A stretch of 64,000 nucleotides of DNA from Legionellales bacterium (GCA_002708265.1 PANA01000004.1:124001-188000); one strand, 5' to 3'; positions 47,608-57,716 are shown, counted from the first letter of the stretch. Program-made: numbers and translations. The notes: a model not told the origin generated them from the letters alone.

Positions 47608-48263
47608 AGAGACATTCCTTCTTCTGTTTTGCACATAGTTAATTGTGTGTGCTCAGTGAATTGAAAGTGTTTTAGCAAGTATTGAATAACTACGGGTTTT
47701 ACCTCAGCAATAGTCACATCCGCAATATCAGAAATTTTTGTCATCTGTAATCCCTGATAACCACAAGGGTTAATATAGGAAAAGGGAGATAAATCACCCA
47801 ATACATTCAAACAGGTCCCATGATAACTCATTCCTTTACGAACTCTTAGACCTATTGAAGCTATTTTTTTCCCCTCTACATATACCCCCGGTGCGCCTTC
47901 CTTTAAGTGCCCTTCGATTTGGTAATTTGAGAGCAAATCAATAATAAAAGCTTCCAGAGCTCTAACATAGTCTCGAACACCAAGGTTATGTCGGTTTAAA
48001 TCAAACAGGGTATAAATCATGAGCAAACCAGGGCCATGGTATGTCACCTGGCCACCGCGATCGCTTTTTTCAACCGGAATATTTGATGAGGCCAAAATAT
48101 GACCTGGGTCGGCGGCTTGGCCTAAAGTAAAGACTGGAGAGTGCTCCAGTAACCAACACTCATCAATCTCATCGCTTGAGCGGTGAAGCGCAAAATTACG
48201 CATCTTATCCTGAGAAGCAGAATAAGGCTGAAATGACTGAAAATCGAGGACTTTGAGCTGCAT
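47604..48263 (-). CDS. lipB: Octanoyl-[acyl-carrier-protein]:protein N-octanoyltransferase
   Basis: Transfers octanoate to lipoyl domains; 219 residues. Motifs: [42 protein letters not shown] with the catalytic Lys, and [11 protein letters not shown] with the catalytic Cys. A TATAAT sequence on the minus strand (48292-48297) about 30 bases upstream is a candidate -10 box. First gene of the lipB-lipA-deformylase-PAP2 operon. Confidence 0.96.
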   Translation of the reverse strand: MQLKVLDFQSFQPYSASQDKMRNFALHRSSDEIDECWLLEHSPVFTLGQAADPGHILASSNIPVEKSDRGGQVTYHGPGLLMIYTLFDLNRHNLGVRDYVRALEAFIIDLLSNYQIEGHLKEGAPGVYVEGKKIASIGLRVRKGMSYHGTCLNVLGDLSPFSYINPCGYQGLQMTKISDIADVTIAEVKPVVIQYLLKHFQFTEHTQLTMCKTEEGMSL

Positions 48264-48404
48264 ACATACGCCTGTAATTTATAACCTCTGAATTATAAGC
48301 TAGACGACCCATAAAAGCCATTTGTCATAAAATTAACATATTATTTTTAGTTGATGAATTCAGGTAGGCTAAACACCTGAATAGAAAATATAAGCCACAT
48401 AATC

Positions 48405-49202
48405 ATGCATCTACACTCAACTAGAGCTCTCTCTTTTATTCGCTATAGTTTGGGGGTGCTTTGTGGCATATTGATATTAATAGCGCCACTGCAAGCTGAA
48501 GGATTTCAGGGGTTTCATATGCCGGCCATTGAGAAAAGTCATGCCCCTAAAAAAGGGGTGGTTGTTGTCCTCCACGGATTGCTCCGAACCAATCAGCATA
48601 TGAGCAAATTAGCGAATGCGCTCGAGGAAGATGGGTGGGCCGTATACAATCTAAACTACCCGACCAGAGAGGGCACGTTAGCCCAACTTCTTTCGATTGT
48701 GAGGCAACAGTTTATCGAGAAAGGGCTATTAAACTTGCCTGATGTTAATCTCGTAGGTTATAGCTTGGGTGGGCTTATAGTGCGGGGGTTAGTGAATAAT
48801 ACCCCAGAACTGTCCGTAGGACGGGTTGTTCTTTTGGCCCCTCCTAATGATGGCTCCGAAGTCGCAGATTTTCATAAAAATAACCCCTTGTTCAAGTGGC
48901 TCTTTGGTCCAGTAGGCCAACAGTTAACGACACATAATGAAGAGCTAAATGAGATTTTAGGACCAGATTTAAACATACCCGAAGTGGGCATTATTGCTGG
49001 CTGTCAAACAATTGATCCCTTACACTCAACGCTCTTTGAGGGACCACATGATGGGAAGGTCAGTGTTTTTAGTACTTTTCTACCAGGCGCTAAAGAGCAT
49101 ATCGTTTTGCCAGCCAACCACACCTTCTTTCCTCAAACCACAGAAGTCATTCAAGAGACATTACACTTTTTAAACGAAGGGAGATTTAGTGTTAAAACTT
49201 AA
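48405..49202 (+). CDS. Secreted alpha/beta-hydrolase, lipase-like
   Basis: 265 residues. A signal peptide is likely (hydrophobic residues 12-29, cleavage after QAE or LQA). The fold shows VVVLHGLLRT as oxyanion strand, the nucleophile elbow LVGYSLGGLIVRG, an acid in EGPHDGKVSV and the histidine in PANHTFF. This is the pattern of periplasmic or secreted lipase/esterase (DUF676-like) proteins. Substrate unknown. It is monocistronic and divergent from lipB. Confidence 0.82.
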   Translation: MHLHSTRALSFIRYSLGVLCGILILIAPLQAEGFQGFHMPAIEKSHAPKKGVVVVLHGLLRTNQHMSKLANALEEDGWAVYNLNYPTREGTLAQLLSIVRQQFIEKGLLNLPDVNLVGYSLGGLIVRGLVNNTPELSVGRVVLLAPPNDGSEVADFHKNNPLFKWLFGPVGQQLTTHNEELNEILGPDLNIPEVGIIAGCQTIDPLHSTLFEGPHDGKVSVFSTFLPGAKEHIVLPANHTFFPQTTEVIQETLHFLNEGRFSVKT

Positions 49203-49219
49203 GCGCTGACTTCTTGAGC

Positions 49220-49247
49220 TTGCCCTAGGAATAAGTTAGTATATAAA
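49220..49247 (+). promoter_or_regulatory. Candidate sigma-70 promoter of the ankyrin gene
   Basis: TTGCCC (49220-49225), 16-base spacer, TATAAA (49242-49247), 27 bases before the ATG at 49275. Confidence 0.5.
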
Positions 49248-49274
49248 CTTAACATTTAGAGCGAGCTAATAATC

Positions 49275-50603
49275 ATGTCATTATTTGATGCAATTACTCA
49301 AAACAACGTTACGGCTTTTGAAGAGTTACTTTCCCAAGCAGACTTGAAGGCCTTCGATGATGAGGGGTACACGCCTTTACACCGAGCTGTTTTAGCTCGT
49401 AATAAGCTCTTTGTAGAGAAGCTTTTAGAAGCAGGGGCGGACATGTACGCTGCAAATGGACTGGCAGATCCTCAGGATTTTTCCGCTTCAAACACTCAAC
49501 ATTACTCTCCATTATTGCTTGCTGGACAAAGTAAAGATGATGAGCTATTGAATATCTTTTTAATGCGAGATGAGTGTGAAATCGATAAGCCGGATGTTCT
49601 GGGTGTTACTGCACTGATGGCAGCTGCTATTGCGGGTGATGCTATCTCATTAGATAAACTGTTATCTGAAGGAGCAGATATCAATATACAAGACAAATTT
49701 GGTTCAAGCGCACTGCATTGGGCGGTGGAGTGTGGAAAGATTGAGACGGCTAAGGCGCTCGCTCTTCACTTCGATGTTGAGTTCGATACAGAAGATGAAA
49801 ATGGCGATACAGCTATGAGCTTGGCCGTTGCTAAAAAGAATAAGCCGATGATTTTAGCACTACTAGAATGCGGAGACTCATTAGAAGCAACGAAAGCAGA
49901 GGCTTCAACTTCGCCACTGCATAATGCTCTACATTCAGCAGATGAAGATTTTGTGAATTGGTTTTTTTCATTACTAAAAAAGAAAATTAGTCTGCATGGC
50001 TTTAGTGCTTGTCTTAATAAGCAAGATGAAAATGGCTCTACCCCTTTGATACTTGCTATACAAAATGGCTTAGATGCGTTTAGTCAGAATCTTGTTGAGA
50101 CCTATGGGGTTAACATTAATGCCTGTGATGATGACGATGTTACGCCTTTGTTTGCTGCGATAGAGGCAAATAACGAACAAATGGTACTTTTCTTAATGGC
50201 AGAGGGGGCAAACTGCGATCTAAATAAGGATAGTGCTGAGCTTGTATCAGCAATTGAAAATGATATGCCGTCTGCTGCATTAGCAATGCTATTAGATGGT
50301 GTTGACATTGCTGAGAGCCTTGAGGAAGAGGAGCTACACTGGTTACAGAGCTTTGTGCTTACTGATATTACATCTAATGAAAGAGCGCAAATGCTGAGAG
50401 TCGCAACTCTTGAAAACAAAGAGTGCTTAAAAGAGCTACTAGATGAGGTTAAGCCAACAAGAGAATTAGAAAAAGGGGCAGATCGAGACTGGATGCCTGG
50501 TTTGAAACACGCTCGAGAAAAAGTAGCTAAGGTAGACACCGGTGATTTGTTGGTAATACCTGGGCCCAGTGGTCGTAGAAAGGTATTTGTTTCAACTGTG
50601 TAA
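49275..50603 (+). CDS. Ankyrin-repeat protein
   Basis: 442 residues, mostly ankyrin repeats (for example DDEGYTPLHRAVLARNKLF, DVLGVTALMAAAIAGDAIS, DKFGSSALHWAVECGKIETA, DENGSTPLILAIQNGLDAF, DDDVTPLFAAIEANNEQ), about ten units between residues 3 and 345. The protein is very acidic. The C-terminal 60 residues are different and end in a short beta-like GDLLVIPGPSGRRKVFVSTV. No signal peptide. Ankyrin proteins mediate protein binding; in Legionella-like bacteria some are secreted effectors, but nothing here proves secretion. Confidence 0.85.
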   Translation: MSLFDAITQNNVTAFEELLSQADLKAFDDEGYTPLHRAVLARNKLFVEKLLEAGADMYAANGLADPQDFSASNTQHYSPLLLAGQSKDDELLNIFLMRDECEIDKPDVLGVTALMAAAIAGDAISLDKLLSEGADINIQDKFGSSALHWAVECGKIETAKALALHFDVEFDTEDENGDTAMSLAVAKKNKPMILALLECGDSLEATKAEASTSPLHNALHSADEDFVNWFFSLLKKKISLHGFSACLNKQDENGSTPLILAIQNGLDAFSQNLVETYGVNINACDDDDVTPLFAAIEANNEQMVLFLMAEGANCDLNKDSAELVSAIENDMPSAALAMLLDGVDIAESLEEEELHWLQSFVLTDITSNERAQMLRVATLENKECLKELLDEVKPTRELEKGADRDWMPGLKHAREKVAKVDTGDLLVIPGPSGRRKVFVSTV

Positions 50604-50631
50604 AAAAAGGGCGCTGAGCGCCCTTTTTTTT
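50602..50631. terminator. Bidirectional rho-independent terminator
   Basis: Seven A, GGGCGC (50609-50614), loop TGA, GCGCCC (50618-50623), eight T. It can end both the ankyrin gene and, in the opposite direction, the lipoprotein gene whose stop is at 50635. Confidence 0.93.
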
Positions 50632-50634
50632 AAT

Positions 50635-51015
50635 TTACTTCATGAAGCCACCAACATCGACGCCAGTGTCTTTAAGAACTTCAGCGCTTTTTTCTTTAGC
50701 AGCATTTAAGAGTTCTTGGGCCATTTTTGAATTTGGATCTAATTCGTCAAGAATATACTGTGCTAGCTCTAAAGCACCTTTGTAGTCTTGATTTTGGTAA
50801 AATGTTCTGCCCTGCTTAATAAGATAAGCGACTTTTTCAGTTTTGGTCGTGTAGAGCTTTGCATACTCTATCGCTGCATCTACATCCTCAGCAGTAACAT
50901 CAGTACTCATGTTAACAGACTCAATGACCTGCCGCATGTTGTCAGAGTCTGAACAACCGGTTACTACACAAGTGCCTAATGCTGCTAATAGAAGTAAGGG
51001 TAATGTAAAACGCAT
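50635..51015 (-). CDS. Small lipoprotein with TPR-like helices
   Basis: 126 residues. N-terminal hydrophobic signal with lipobox VTGC, followed by a helical domain that looks like one or two tetratricopeptide-type hairpins (AAIEYAKLYTTKTEKVAYLI, FYQNQDYKGALELAQYILDE). ATG 51015 is preferred to ATG 51024 since AAGGATGG lies eight bases before it. Function unknown. Confidence 0.75.
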   Translation of the reverse strand: MRFTLPLLLLAALGTCVVTGCSDSDNMRQVIESVNMSTDVTAEDVDAAIEYAKLYTTKTEKVAYLIKQGRTFYQNQDYKGALELAQYILDELDPNSKMAQELLNAAKEKSAEVLKDTGVDVGGFMK

Positions 51016-51165
51016 AATGTCCATCCTTGGTTAGAAATACTGAATTCATCATAAAAGAGAATAGGATAGCTAGGGTACTACCTATGTGAACATTTTGATC
51101 GCTTGCGCTAGAGAGTAGAGTTTGAGATGTTAGATAGATGAAAAAATCACATAAGAAAGCCGCTT

Positions 51166-51357
51166 ATGATGGAGCCAATCGATCTGAAAAAGTTACTGAA
51201 AAGTGATGATCCTGAAGAGCAAAGACTGGCTTTAGAGCTTTTAAAAGACTACACCCCTCAAAAAACGAGTTTCTTATCAAGAACTTTTTCTCAAAGCTCG
51301 ACATCATCTGATACAGGGACTTTTAAGAGCCTCTTTAAAAAAAAGCTGCGTAAATAA
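51166..51357 (+). CDS. Possible small hypothetical protein
   Basis: 63 residues; starts ATG 51166 or 51169. The first half is acidic and helical (DPEEQRLALELLKDY), the second Ser/Thr-rich, and the end basic (KSLFKKKLRK). No family recognised and the ribosome site is poor. The frame is free of overlap with other genes, which gives it some support. Confidence 0.4.
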   Translation: MMEPIDLKKLLKSDDPEEQRLALELLKDYTPQKTSFLSRTFSQSSTSSDTGTFKSLFKKKLRK

Positions 51358-51393
51358 CTTTTGTTTTGCTCCTCAGGTAAACGTATTTGTGTT

Positions 51394-51422
51394 TTGCCAA
51401 GATTCCATTGAAATCGTATTAT
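51394..51422 (+). promoter_or_regulatory. Sigma-70 promoter of the polysaccharide operon
   Basis: TTGCCA (51394-51399), 17-base spacer, TATTAT (51417-51422). Start of transcription near 51429, 26 bases before gmd. This is the strongest promoter match in the region and probably drives gmd through the hydrolase at 61291, since the genes overlap end to end. Confidence 0.7.
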
Positions 51423-51454
51423 GTTCCATTACTTAAGTGGCCAAGGGGAGATTC

Positions 51455-52546
51455 ATGGAGAAGCGGGCCTTAATTACAGGAGTCACAGGACAGGATGGTG
51501 CATACCTTGCGGAGCTTTTACTAGATAAAGGCTACATTGTGCATGGCATCAAGCGACGTTCCTCTTTGTTCAATACGGACAGGATAGATCACTTATATCA
51601 AGGGCCTCATGAGAAGAATCGACGATTCATTCTTCATCATGGAGACTTGACAGACACATCCAGCCTCATTCGCATTATTCAAGAAGTACAACCAGATGAA
51701 ATATACAACTTGGCAGCGCAAAGCCATGTTGCTGTTTCATTTGAAGAGCCCGAGTACACTGCGAATTCGGATGCTTTAGGGACGTTGAGAATACTAGAAG
51801 CAATTAGGATTCTAGGTCTTGAGAAAAAAACGCGCTTTTATCAAGCCTCGACTTCTGAACTGTACGGTTTGGTACAAGAAATTCCGCAAACAGAGAAAAC
51901 GCCTTTTTATCCACGTTCACCTTATGCGGTTGCAAAACTGTATGCTTATTGGATAACAATTAACTACCGTGAGGCATATGGTATCTATGCATGCAATGGG
52001 ATTCTATTTAACCATGAGTCTCCTATTCGTGGTGAAACATTTGTTACACGTAAAATTACTCGAGCCTTGTCACGTATCCGCTTAGGCTTACAAGATCAAC
52101 TTTTCTTAGGCAACCTAGATGCAAGAAGAGACTGGGGGCACGCTAAAGATTACGTTGAAATGCAGTGGTTGATGTTGCAGCAGAATCAAGCTGAGGATTT
52201 CGTGATTGCTACTGGAAAGCAACATAGTGTTAGAGAGTTTGTTGAGCTCGGCTGCCGTCATCTTGGAATAGAGATAGAGTGGACGGGAACTGGAGTCAAT
52301 GAAAAAGGAATAGATGCTAAAACAGGTCGCTGTTTAGTTGAGGTTGATCCGCGATATTTCCGGCCGACTGAAGTTGAAACGCTTCTGGGAGATGCGACAC
52401 TGGCTAAGGATAAACTTGGCTGGACCCCCAAAGTTTCATTTGAACAGTTGGTCAAAGAGATGGTAGAGGCAGATTTAAACGCTGCTAAAAGGGATGCGCT
52501 TTGCACTAGAGAAGGCTATAGGACGTTTGCATATCATGAATCCTAA
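51455..52546 (+). CDS. gmd: GDP-mannose 4,6-dehydratase
   Basis: Converts GDP-D-mannose to GDP-4-keto-6-deoxymannose, first step to GDP-L-fucose. 363-residue extended short-chain dehydrogenase: [19 protein letters not shown] (NAD(P) loop), [19 protein letters not shown], catalytic [15 protein letters not shown], and [28 protein letters not shown] sits directly before ATG 51455; the GTG at 51437 would bury it. Confidence 0.96.
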   Translation: MEKRALITGVTGQDGAYLAELLLDKGYIVHGIKRRSSLFNTDRIDHLYQGPHEKNRRFILHHGDLTDTSSLIRIIQEVQPDEIYNLAAQSHVAVSFEEPEYTANSDALGTLRILEAIRILGLEKKTRFYQASTSELYGLVQEIPQTEKTPFYPRSPYAVAKLYAYWITINYREAYGIYACNGILFNHESPIRGETFVTRKITRALSRIRLGLQDQLFLGNLDARRDWGHAKDYVEMQWLMLQQNQAEDFVIATGKQHSVREFVELGCRHLGIEIEWTGTGVNEKGIDAKTGRCLVEVDPRYFRPTEVETLLGDATLAKDKLGWTPKVSFEQLVKEMVEADLNAAKRDALCTREGYRTFAYHES

Positions 52547-53534
52547 GATGCAATTAACTGATAAAATATTTGTTGCAGGACATCGAGGTTTAGTAGGTAG
52601 TGCTTTAGTACGATGCTTACAAGAAAACAGATATCACAATCTGATTATGCGCTCTCATCAAGATTTAGATTTGACTAAGAAAGATGCAGTTGATCAGTTA
52701 TTTGATGAGCAAAGGCCTGATTTTGTTTTTTTAGCGGCAGCAAAAGTAGGTGGAATTTTAGCGAATAGTGAGTATCCAGCAGACTTTATCCGTGAAAATT
52801 TACTGATTCAGACAAATGTTATCGATGCTGCTCACCGTTACGGAGTAAAGCGTTTATTATTTTTGGGTTCCTCATGTATCTATCCAAGAGAATGCCCACA
52901 ACCCATGAAAGAGTCCTATTTGCTAACAGGGCCACTTGAAAAGACAAACCAGGCATACGCCTTAGCAAAGATAGCAGGGATTGAGATGTGCTGGGCGTAT
53001 AATCGACAGCATAGAAGCCAATTTTTAGCTGCTATGCCAACAAACCTATACGGCCCACGAGATAACTATGATTTAAATGGTTCTCATGTTATTCCCGCAC
53101 TTATTCGGAAAATGCACACGGCTAAAGTTACTGGACGCCCATTTGTGGAAATCTGGGGAAGTGGATCTCCACTTAGAGAGTTCATTTACAGTGATGATTG
53201 CGCAAAAGCAATTGTTCACCTGATGAATCTTGAAGACGATACCTTTAGCGCTTTAGTGCATCCAGATGTCGCACCTTTAGTCAACATTGGAAGTGGTGTT
53301 GAAATATCTATTAAGGATCTTGCTTTGACCGTTAAGGAAGTTATTGGTTTTAAAGGTGAGCTTGTTTTTAACAGCCAAAAGCCAGATGGAACACCACGGA
53401 AGTTGTTAGACGTCAGCCGGTTAAAAGCCCTAGGATTTGAATCTATTGTCAATCTTCAAGATGGACTGAAAATGGCATATCAACACTTTCAGGAAGAGAT
53501 GCGGGCTGAGCAGGAAAAGACTCCATGCCTTTAG
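52536..53534 (+). CDS. fcl: GDP-L-fucose synthase
   Basis: 3,5-epimerase/4-reductase that finishes GDP-L-fucose. 332 residues; [15 protein letters not shown] loop, [18 protein letters not shown] and [16 protein letters not shown] with the catalytic Tyr and Lys, [10 protein letters not shown], and [14 protein letters not shown] near the end. Start ATG 52536 overlaps gmd; ATG 52548 is the alternative. The pair gmd-fcl (wcaG) is a standard fucose module. Confidence 0.95.
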   Translation: MNPKMQLTDKIFVAGHRGLVGSALVRCLQENRYHNLIMRSHQDLDLTKKDAVDQLFDEQRPDFVFLAAAKVGGILANSEYPADFIRENLLIQTNVIDAAHRYGVKRLLFLGSSCIYPRECPQPMKESYLLTGPLEKTNQAYALAKIAGIEMCWAYNRQHRSQFLAAMPTNLYGPRDNYDLNGSHVIPALIRKMHTAKVTGRPFVEIWGSGSPLREFIYSDDCAKAIVHLMNLEDDTFSALVHPDVAPLVNIGSGVEISIKDLALTVKEVIGFKGELVFNSQKPDGTPRKLLDVSRLKALGFESIVNLQDGLKMAYQHFQEEMRAEQEKTPCL

Positions 53535-54418
53535 CCCCGGTGGCTTTGTTTGTTTATAAACGACTCTCTCATACTAAACGGACTATTGAGGCGCTTTTGC
53601 AGAATGCTGAAGCGTCTCAAACACAGCTAGTTGTTTATTCAGATGGGCCTAAAACCTCATTGGATTCAGAGGTCATCGAACAGTTAAGACAATATATCCG
53701 CTCAATTTCGGGTTTTTCTTCAGTTCAGTTGATCGAGCGTGAACAAAATTTGGGACTTTCACAGTCAATCATCCAAGGCGTTTCACAATTAACTGAACAA
53801 TTCGGTTCAGTAATCGTTTTGGAAGATGACTTGGTTGTGTCGCCATACTTCTTGAAATACATGAACGATGCACTCGTTATGTATGAAAACAATCCTAAGG
53901 TAATATCGATTCACGGTTATGTATATCCCATTGAAGGACTGCCAGAGACCTATTTCTTGAAAGGGGCAGACTGCTGGGGTTGGGCTACTTGGCGAAGAGG
54001 GTGGGCATTATTTGAATCTGATGGCCAGATGCTATTGAACCGGCTCTTAGCATCACAAAAAAATAGAGAGTTCGACTTTAATGGGCAAAGTGCATACACC
54101 CAAATGTTAAGAGATCAAGTCGATGGTAAAATAGACTCCTGGGCGATACGATGGTACGCAAGTGCATTCTTGCAAAACCGTTTTACGCTGTATCCTGGAC
54201 GGTCGTTGGTCAGAAATATAGGACAAGATGGATCTGGAACACACAGTCAGCAAACAACTGCTTATGATAGTGTGTTACGTTACAATCCTATTGATCTTGC
54301 ACGGCAGCCAGTAGAGCAAAATTACCAAGCCTATGAACTATTCAGTAAATACTTCTACACAAGTAGGCCAAAAGTATTGACGAAATTGCGCAATCGAGTA
54401 AGGAGACTGTTCGCGTGA
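53525..54418 (+). CDS. Glycosyltransferase, GT-A fold
   Basis: 297 residues. N-terminal PVALFVYKRLSHTKRTIEALL, then EREQNLGLSQSII and VIVLEDDLVVSPYFLKYMNDAL, where EDD is the expected metal/nucleotide-sugar site. WGWATWRRGW is a conserved acceptor-side motif in this family. Similar to family 2-like transferases in capsule and O-antigen loci. Donor and acceptor are unknown. It overlaps fcl by ten bases. Confidence 0.82.
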   Translation: MPLAPVALFVYKRLSHTKRTIEALLQNAEASQTQLVVYSDGPKTSLDSEVIEQLRQYIRSISGFSSVQLIEREQNLGLSQSIIQGVSQLTEQFGSVIVLEDDLVVSPYFLKYMNDALVMYENNPKVISIHGYVYPIEGLPETYFLKGADCWGWATWRRGWALFESDGQMLLNRLLASQKNREFDFNGQSAYTQMLRDQVDGKIDSWAIRWYASAFLQNRFTLYPGRSLVRNIGQDGSGTHSQQTTAYDSVLRYNPIDLARQPVEQNYQAYELFSKYFYTSRPKVLTKLRNRVRRLFA

Positions 54419-55392
54419 TAAATTTTTGTACACTTTTTGACTCTGCTTACCTCAGTCGAGGTTTGGCCCTTTTTGAATCACTCGAAGCAAAAATGGAACA
54501 AGATTTCAGACTGTATGTTCTAGCAATGGATGATTATACCTATCGATTTTTAAATCGGTTATGCATATCTAACCTAATTCCCGTTGCATTAGAAACGATT
54601 GAAGACAGACAAATGAAGTCTATCAAGCCTATGAGATCACGTGGTGAGTATTGTTGGACTTGTACATCATGTTTCGTGCACTTCTTGCTAGATACTTTCA
54701 ATCTCCCTCAGGTTATATATTGTGACGCCGATATATACTTTTTCGGTTCACCAGAACCCGTTCTTGCTGATGGATGGGATGCTTCTGTAATGATGACGCC
54801 CCATTTCTATAGTCCCGAGTATGATAAGTCTAGATCGCTTGGTAAGTACAATGTTCAGTTTTTACCTTTCAAAAATGATAATTGGGGTAAAAAAACAGCA
54901 AGCTGGTGGAAAGACGCATGTATTGATTGGTGCTATGACAGAATTGAAGAAAACCGTTTTGGAGATCAGAAATATCTTGATGAATGGGAAGAAAGGTTTG
55001 ATAGGGTTCGGGTCATTGATAATAGAGGTGTAGGTGTTGCTCCTTGGAATTGTCAACAGTATGAATTTTTCGAACATGAAAAGACCTTGCGAGGTATTCA
55101 AAAGTCAAATTCAAACACTTTTGACGTTATTTTTTACCATTTTCATGGATTTAAGTTAATAGAAGGTGGACGTATTGATTGTGGTTTATATCAACTATCG
55201 AGTAATACAATAGATGAGATATATCGGCCGTATGTACTTCACCAACAAAAAATTCTAAATGCTCATCCTCAACTTAGACCCTTTGCTGAATCGGTAGCTA
55301 AAAAACCAATGGAAAATATTGTTGAAAGGCTTAAACGACAGTATCGGGGCATACATAATGTTTACCCAGCAGAGGATTTCTCGAATGGCTGA
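54415..55392 (+). CDS. Glycosyltransferase with DxD motif
   Basis: 325 residues, start GTG overlapping the previous gene by four bases. N-terminal NFCTLFDSAYLSRGLALFESL and the DxD metal motif in VIYCDADIYFFGSPEP resemble retaining GT-A glycosyltransferases of the GT8-like type. The HFHG motif near residue 245 is typical as well. Specificity unknown. It uses more AT-rich codons than gmd-fcl, as do the next genes. Confidence 0.8.
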   Translation: MINFCTLFDSAYLSRGLALFESLEAKMEQDFRLYVLAMDDYTYRFLNRLCISNLIPVALETIEDRQMKSIKPMRSRGEYCWTCTSCFVHFLLDTFNLPQVIYCDADIYFFGSPEPVLADGWDASVMMTPHFYSPEYDKSRSLGKYNVQFLPFKNDNWGKKTASWWKDACIDWCYDRIEENRFGDQKYLDEWEERFDRVRVIDNRGVGVAPWNCQQYEFFEHEKTLRGIQKSNSNTFDVIFYHFHGFKLIEGGRIDCGLYQLSSNTIDEIYRPYVLHQQKILNAHPQLRPFAESVAKKPMENIVERLKRQYRGIHNVYPAEDFSNG

Positions 55393-55774
55393 AATTATTC
55401 AATTGCCAGAATATGCAGATGAAAGGGGTGCATTAACTGTCTTAGAAAAAAAATTACCCTTTGAAATAAAAAGAACTTATTGGATCTATAATTTATCAAA
55501 AGGTTCTCAAAGGGGAGGACATCGTCATTTAAAGACCCAGCAAGCAATGGTGTGTCTAAATGGCCAAAGTCGAGTAAGAATAATTAATAGGAATGAAGAT
55601 AAGGTAATACTTTTGAACAAACCGACGAATGTTTTGCTTTTAGAGCCTGAAGATTGGCACACAATGTATGATTTTACATCAGATACTGTACTGCTACTTC
55701 TTGCTTCACATTTTTACGATAAAAATGATTATGTTTTGGAGCCATTAGAGTGCAAGTTTGCTACGAAGATCTAA
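55385..55774 (+). CDS. fdtA: dTDP-4-oxo-6-deoxyglucose 3,4-ketoisomerase (FdtA/QdtA type)
   Basis: 129-residue single cupin. It isomerises the product of RmlB to the 3-keto sugar. Signature residues: DERGALTVLEKKLPFEIKRTYWIYN, RGGHRHLKTQQAMVCLNGQ with the metal/catalytic histidines, and LLEPEDWHTMYDF. Members giving the galacto form (FdtA) and gluco form (QdtA) cannot be separated by eye. GAGG precedes the ATG, and it overlaps both neighbours. Confidence 0.88.
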   Translation: MAEIIQLPEYADERGALTVLEKKLPFEIKRTYWIYNLSKGSQRGGHRHLKTQQAMVCLNGQSRVRIINRNEDKVILLNKPTNVLLLEPEDWHTMYDFTSDTVLLLLASHFYDKNDYVLEPLECKFATKI

Positions 55775-56844
55775 AACGATCTAACGAGATTTTTGAGAAA
55801 GATATTTTGAATGCTGCTCAGAAAGTATTAACGTCAGGCTGGTATGTTCTTGGTGAAGAGGTAAATACGTTTGAACAAGCCTTTGCAGAATGTTTAAAAG
55901 CCTCAGGCTGTGTATCAGTTGCCTCTGGACTTGATGCTCTGAAGCTGTCCTTAATAGCATTAGAACTCCCGTCTGACTCTGAAATCATCCTACCTTCTAA
56001 TGCCTATATAGCGGATGTACTAGCTGTACTACATGCAGGATATAAACCAGTATTAGTTGAGCCATCAATTCACACTTATAACATAGACCCTGAAAGGATA
56101 GCGGAAGCTATCACCCAGAAAACAGCAGCCATTATCCCTGTCCATCTATATGGTAAACCAGCAGATATGCTTTCTATATGCAGCATTGCAGAGGAACATG
56201 GGCTTAAAGTTATTGAAGATGCTGCTCAAGCACACTATGCAAAAATAGCGGAACAGTTTGTAGGAACCTTTGGGGATTGTGGTGCATTTAGCTTTTATCC
56301 AACCAAAAACCTTGGAGCATTTGGTGACGCGGGCGCCATATTTTGTCGAACGAAGGATGTAGAACAAAGAATTCGAGCGATTCGTGATTATGGCTCATCT
56401 CAAAAAAATGTTCATGAGTATATTGGATATAACTCTCGCCTAGACGGGCTGCAAGCGGCAATGTTGTCAGTTAAGCTTGAGCATTTAAAGGCGATTACAG
56501 AACATAAGCAAAGGTTGGCTTCAATATATAATGAAAAGCTATCAGATGCAGTTATTAAACCTGTTGTTGAGAAGGACATATCGGATGCTTTTCACATATA
56601 TGCGATACGGCATCCTAATAGAGATAGCTTAAAAAAAGATCTTTTATCTCATGGGATAGGAACAGCTATTCATTATCCAACAGCAGTTTTTGATCAACCA
56701 ATCTTTTCTGGACTATGGAACAGTGATGATTATCCGATAGCTAGAGAAATACATGATACGGTATTAAGTCTTCCAATTAGTTTTGGACATTCAGAAGATG
56801 AAATTGAATATGTATGTAAGATATTGAATAAGGTTCTTAAGTGA
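55750..56844 (+). CDS. fdtB: PLP-dependent sugar aminotransferase (DegT/DnrJ, FdtB/QdtB type)
   Basis: 364 residues. Aminates the 3-keto sugar to dTDP-3-amino-3,6-dideoxyhexose. Motifs: GWYVLGEEVNTFEQAFA, VASGLDALKLSLIAL, the Asp in VIEDAAQAHYA and the pyridoxal Lys in FSFYPTKNLGAFGDAGAI. GTG start overlaps fdtA by 25 bases. Directly beside fdtA, which argues for the Fuc3N/Qui3N pathway rather than rhamnose. Confidence 0.9.
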   Translation: MQVCYEDLKRSNEIFEKDILNAAQKVLTSGWYVLGEEVNTFEQAFAECLKASGCVSVASGLDALKLSLIALELPSDSEIILPSNAYIADVLAVLHAGYKPVLVEPSIHTYNIDPERIAEAITQKTAAIIPVHLYGKPADMLSICSIAEEHGLKVIEDAAQAHYAKIAEQFVGTFGDCGAFSFYPTKNLGAFGDAGAIFCRTKDVEQRIRAIRDYGSSQKNVHEYIGYNSRLDGLQAAMLSVKLEHLKAITEHKQRLASIYNEKLSDAVIKPVVEKDISDAFHIYAIRHPNRDSLKKDLLSHGIGTAIHYPTAVFDQPIFSGLWNSDDYPIAREIHDTVLSLPISFGHSEDEIEYVCKILNKVLK

Positions 56845-57716
56845 AAGGAATAGTTCTTGCAGGAGGCACAGGTTCAAGGTTGTGGCCATTGACTCACGCT
56901 ATATCCAAGCAGATGCTGCCGGTATACGATAAGCCAATGATTTACTATCCCTTGTCCGTTTTAATGTTTTCGGGTATTAGAGAAATACTAATTATTACAA
57001 CAGAAAAAGATTGTCCTTTTTATGAAAAGCTTTTGGGGGATGGCTCAAAGCTTGGTTTAGAAATTTCGTACCGAATACAATCTGAGCCCAAAGGCATAGC
57101 AGATGCTTTTTTGGTTGGCGAGTCTTTCATAGATGGGCAACCAGTGGCTCTCATCTTAGGTGATAACCTTTTTTATGGTGACAGACTCCCTGAAATGCTT
57201 TCAGCTAATAAGGGATTAGAGTATGGCGCTAAAATATATGCATATCATGTCTCTAATCCTTCAGACTATGGCGTTGTTAGCTTTAGTAGAGATGGAGTAG
57301 CTTTAACATTAGAAGAAAAGCCATTAACTCCCAAATCATCATATGCAGTTCCTGGACTATATTTCTACGATTCTCAGGTTGTTGAGATTGCAAAACATAT
57401 AAGGCCCTCTTCTAGAGGGGAGCTTGAAATTACGGATGTAAATCGACATTACCTTGAACAAAAAAGTCTTCAGGTTGAAGTGTTTGGGAGAGGTATGGCT
57501 TGGTTAGATACCGGAACACCAGATAACCTATTTAGAGCGAGCGAGTTTGTTCGCGTAGTGGAACAACGTCAAGGCTGGAAAATTGCTTGTATTGAAGAGG
57601 TGGCTTACCGAGTTGGCTTCATTGATGATACACAGCTACGTCGTTTGGGTGAAGATATGGCTAAAAGTAGCTATGGACAATACTTATTGGCCTTACATGA
57701 GAGGGATAATGCATGA
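56841..57716 (+). CDS. rmlA: Glucose-1-phosphate thymidylyltransferase
   Basis: Makes dTDP-glucose; 291 residues. GIVLAGGTGSRLWPLT (the nucleotide loop), SKQMLPVYDKPMIYYPLS, LGDNLFYGD and WLDTGTPDNL are all characteristic. GTG start, four-base overlap with fdtB and with rmlB. Confidence 0.95.
   Translation: MKGIVLAGGTGSRLWPLTHAISKQMLPVYDKPMIYYPLSVLMFSGIREILIITTEKDCPFYEKLLGDGSKLGLEISYRIQSEPKGIADAFLVGESFIDGQPVALILGDNLFYGDRLPEMLSANKGLEYGAKIYAYHVSNPSDYGVVSFSRDGVALTLEEKPLTPKSSYAVPGLYFYDSQVVEIAKHIRPSSRGELEITDVNRHYLEQKSLQVEVFGRGMAWLDTGTPDNLFRASEFVRVVEQRQGWKIACIEEVAYRVGFIDDTQLRRLGEDMAKSSYGQYLLALHERDNA

Noticed and set aside
50102-50539. 145-residue Ser-rich minus-strand frame inside the ankyrin gene
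   Set aside because: Ser richness is the reverse complement of the acidic codons of the ankyrin frame; no ribosome site.
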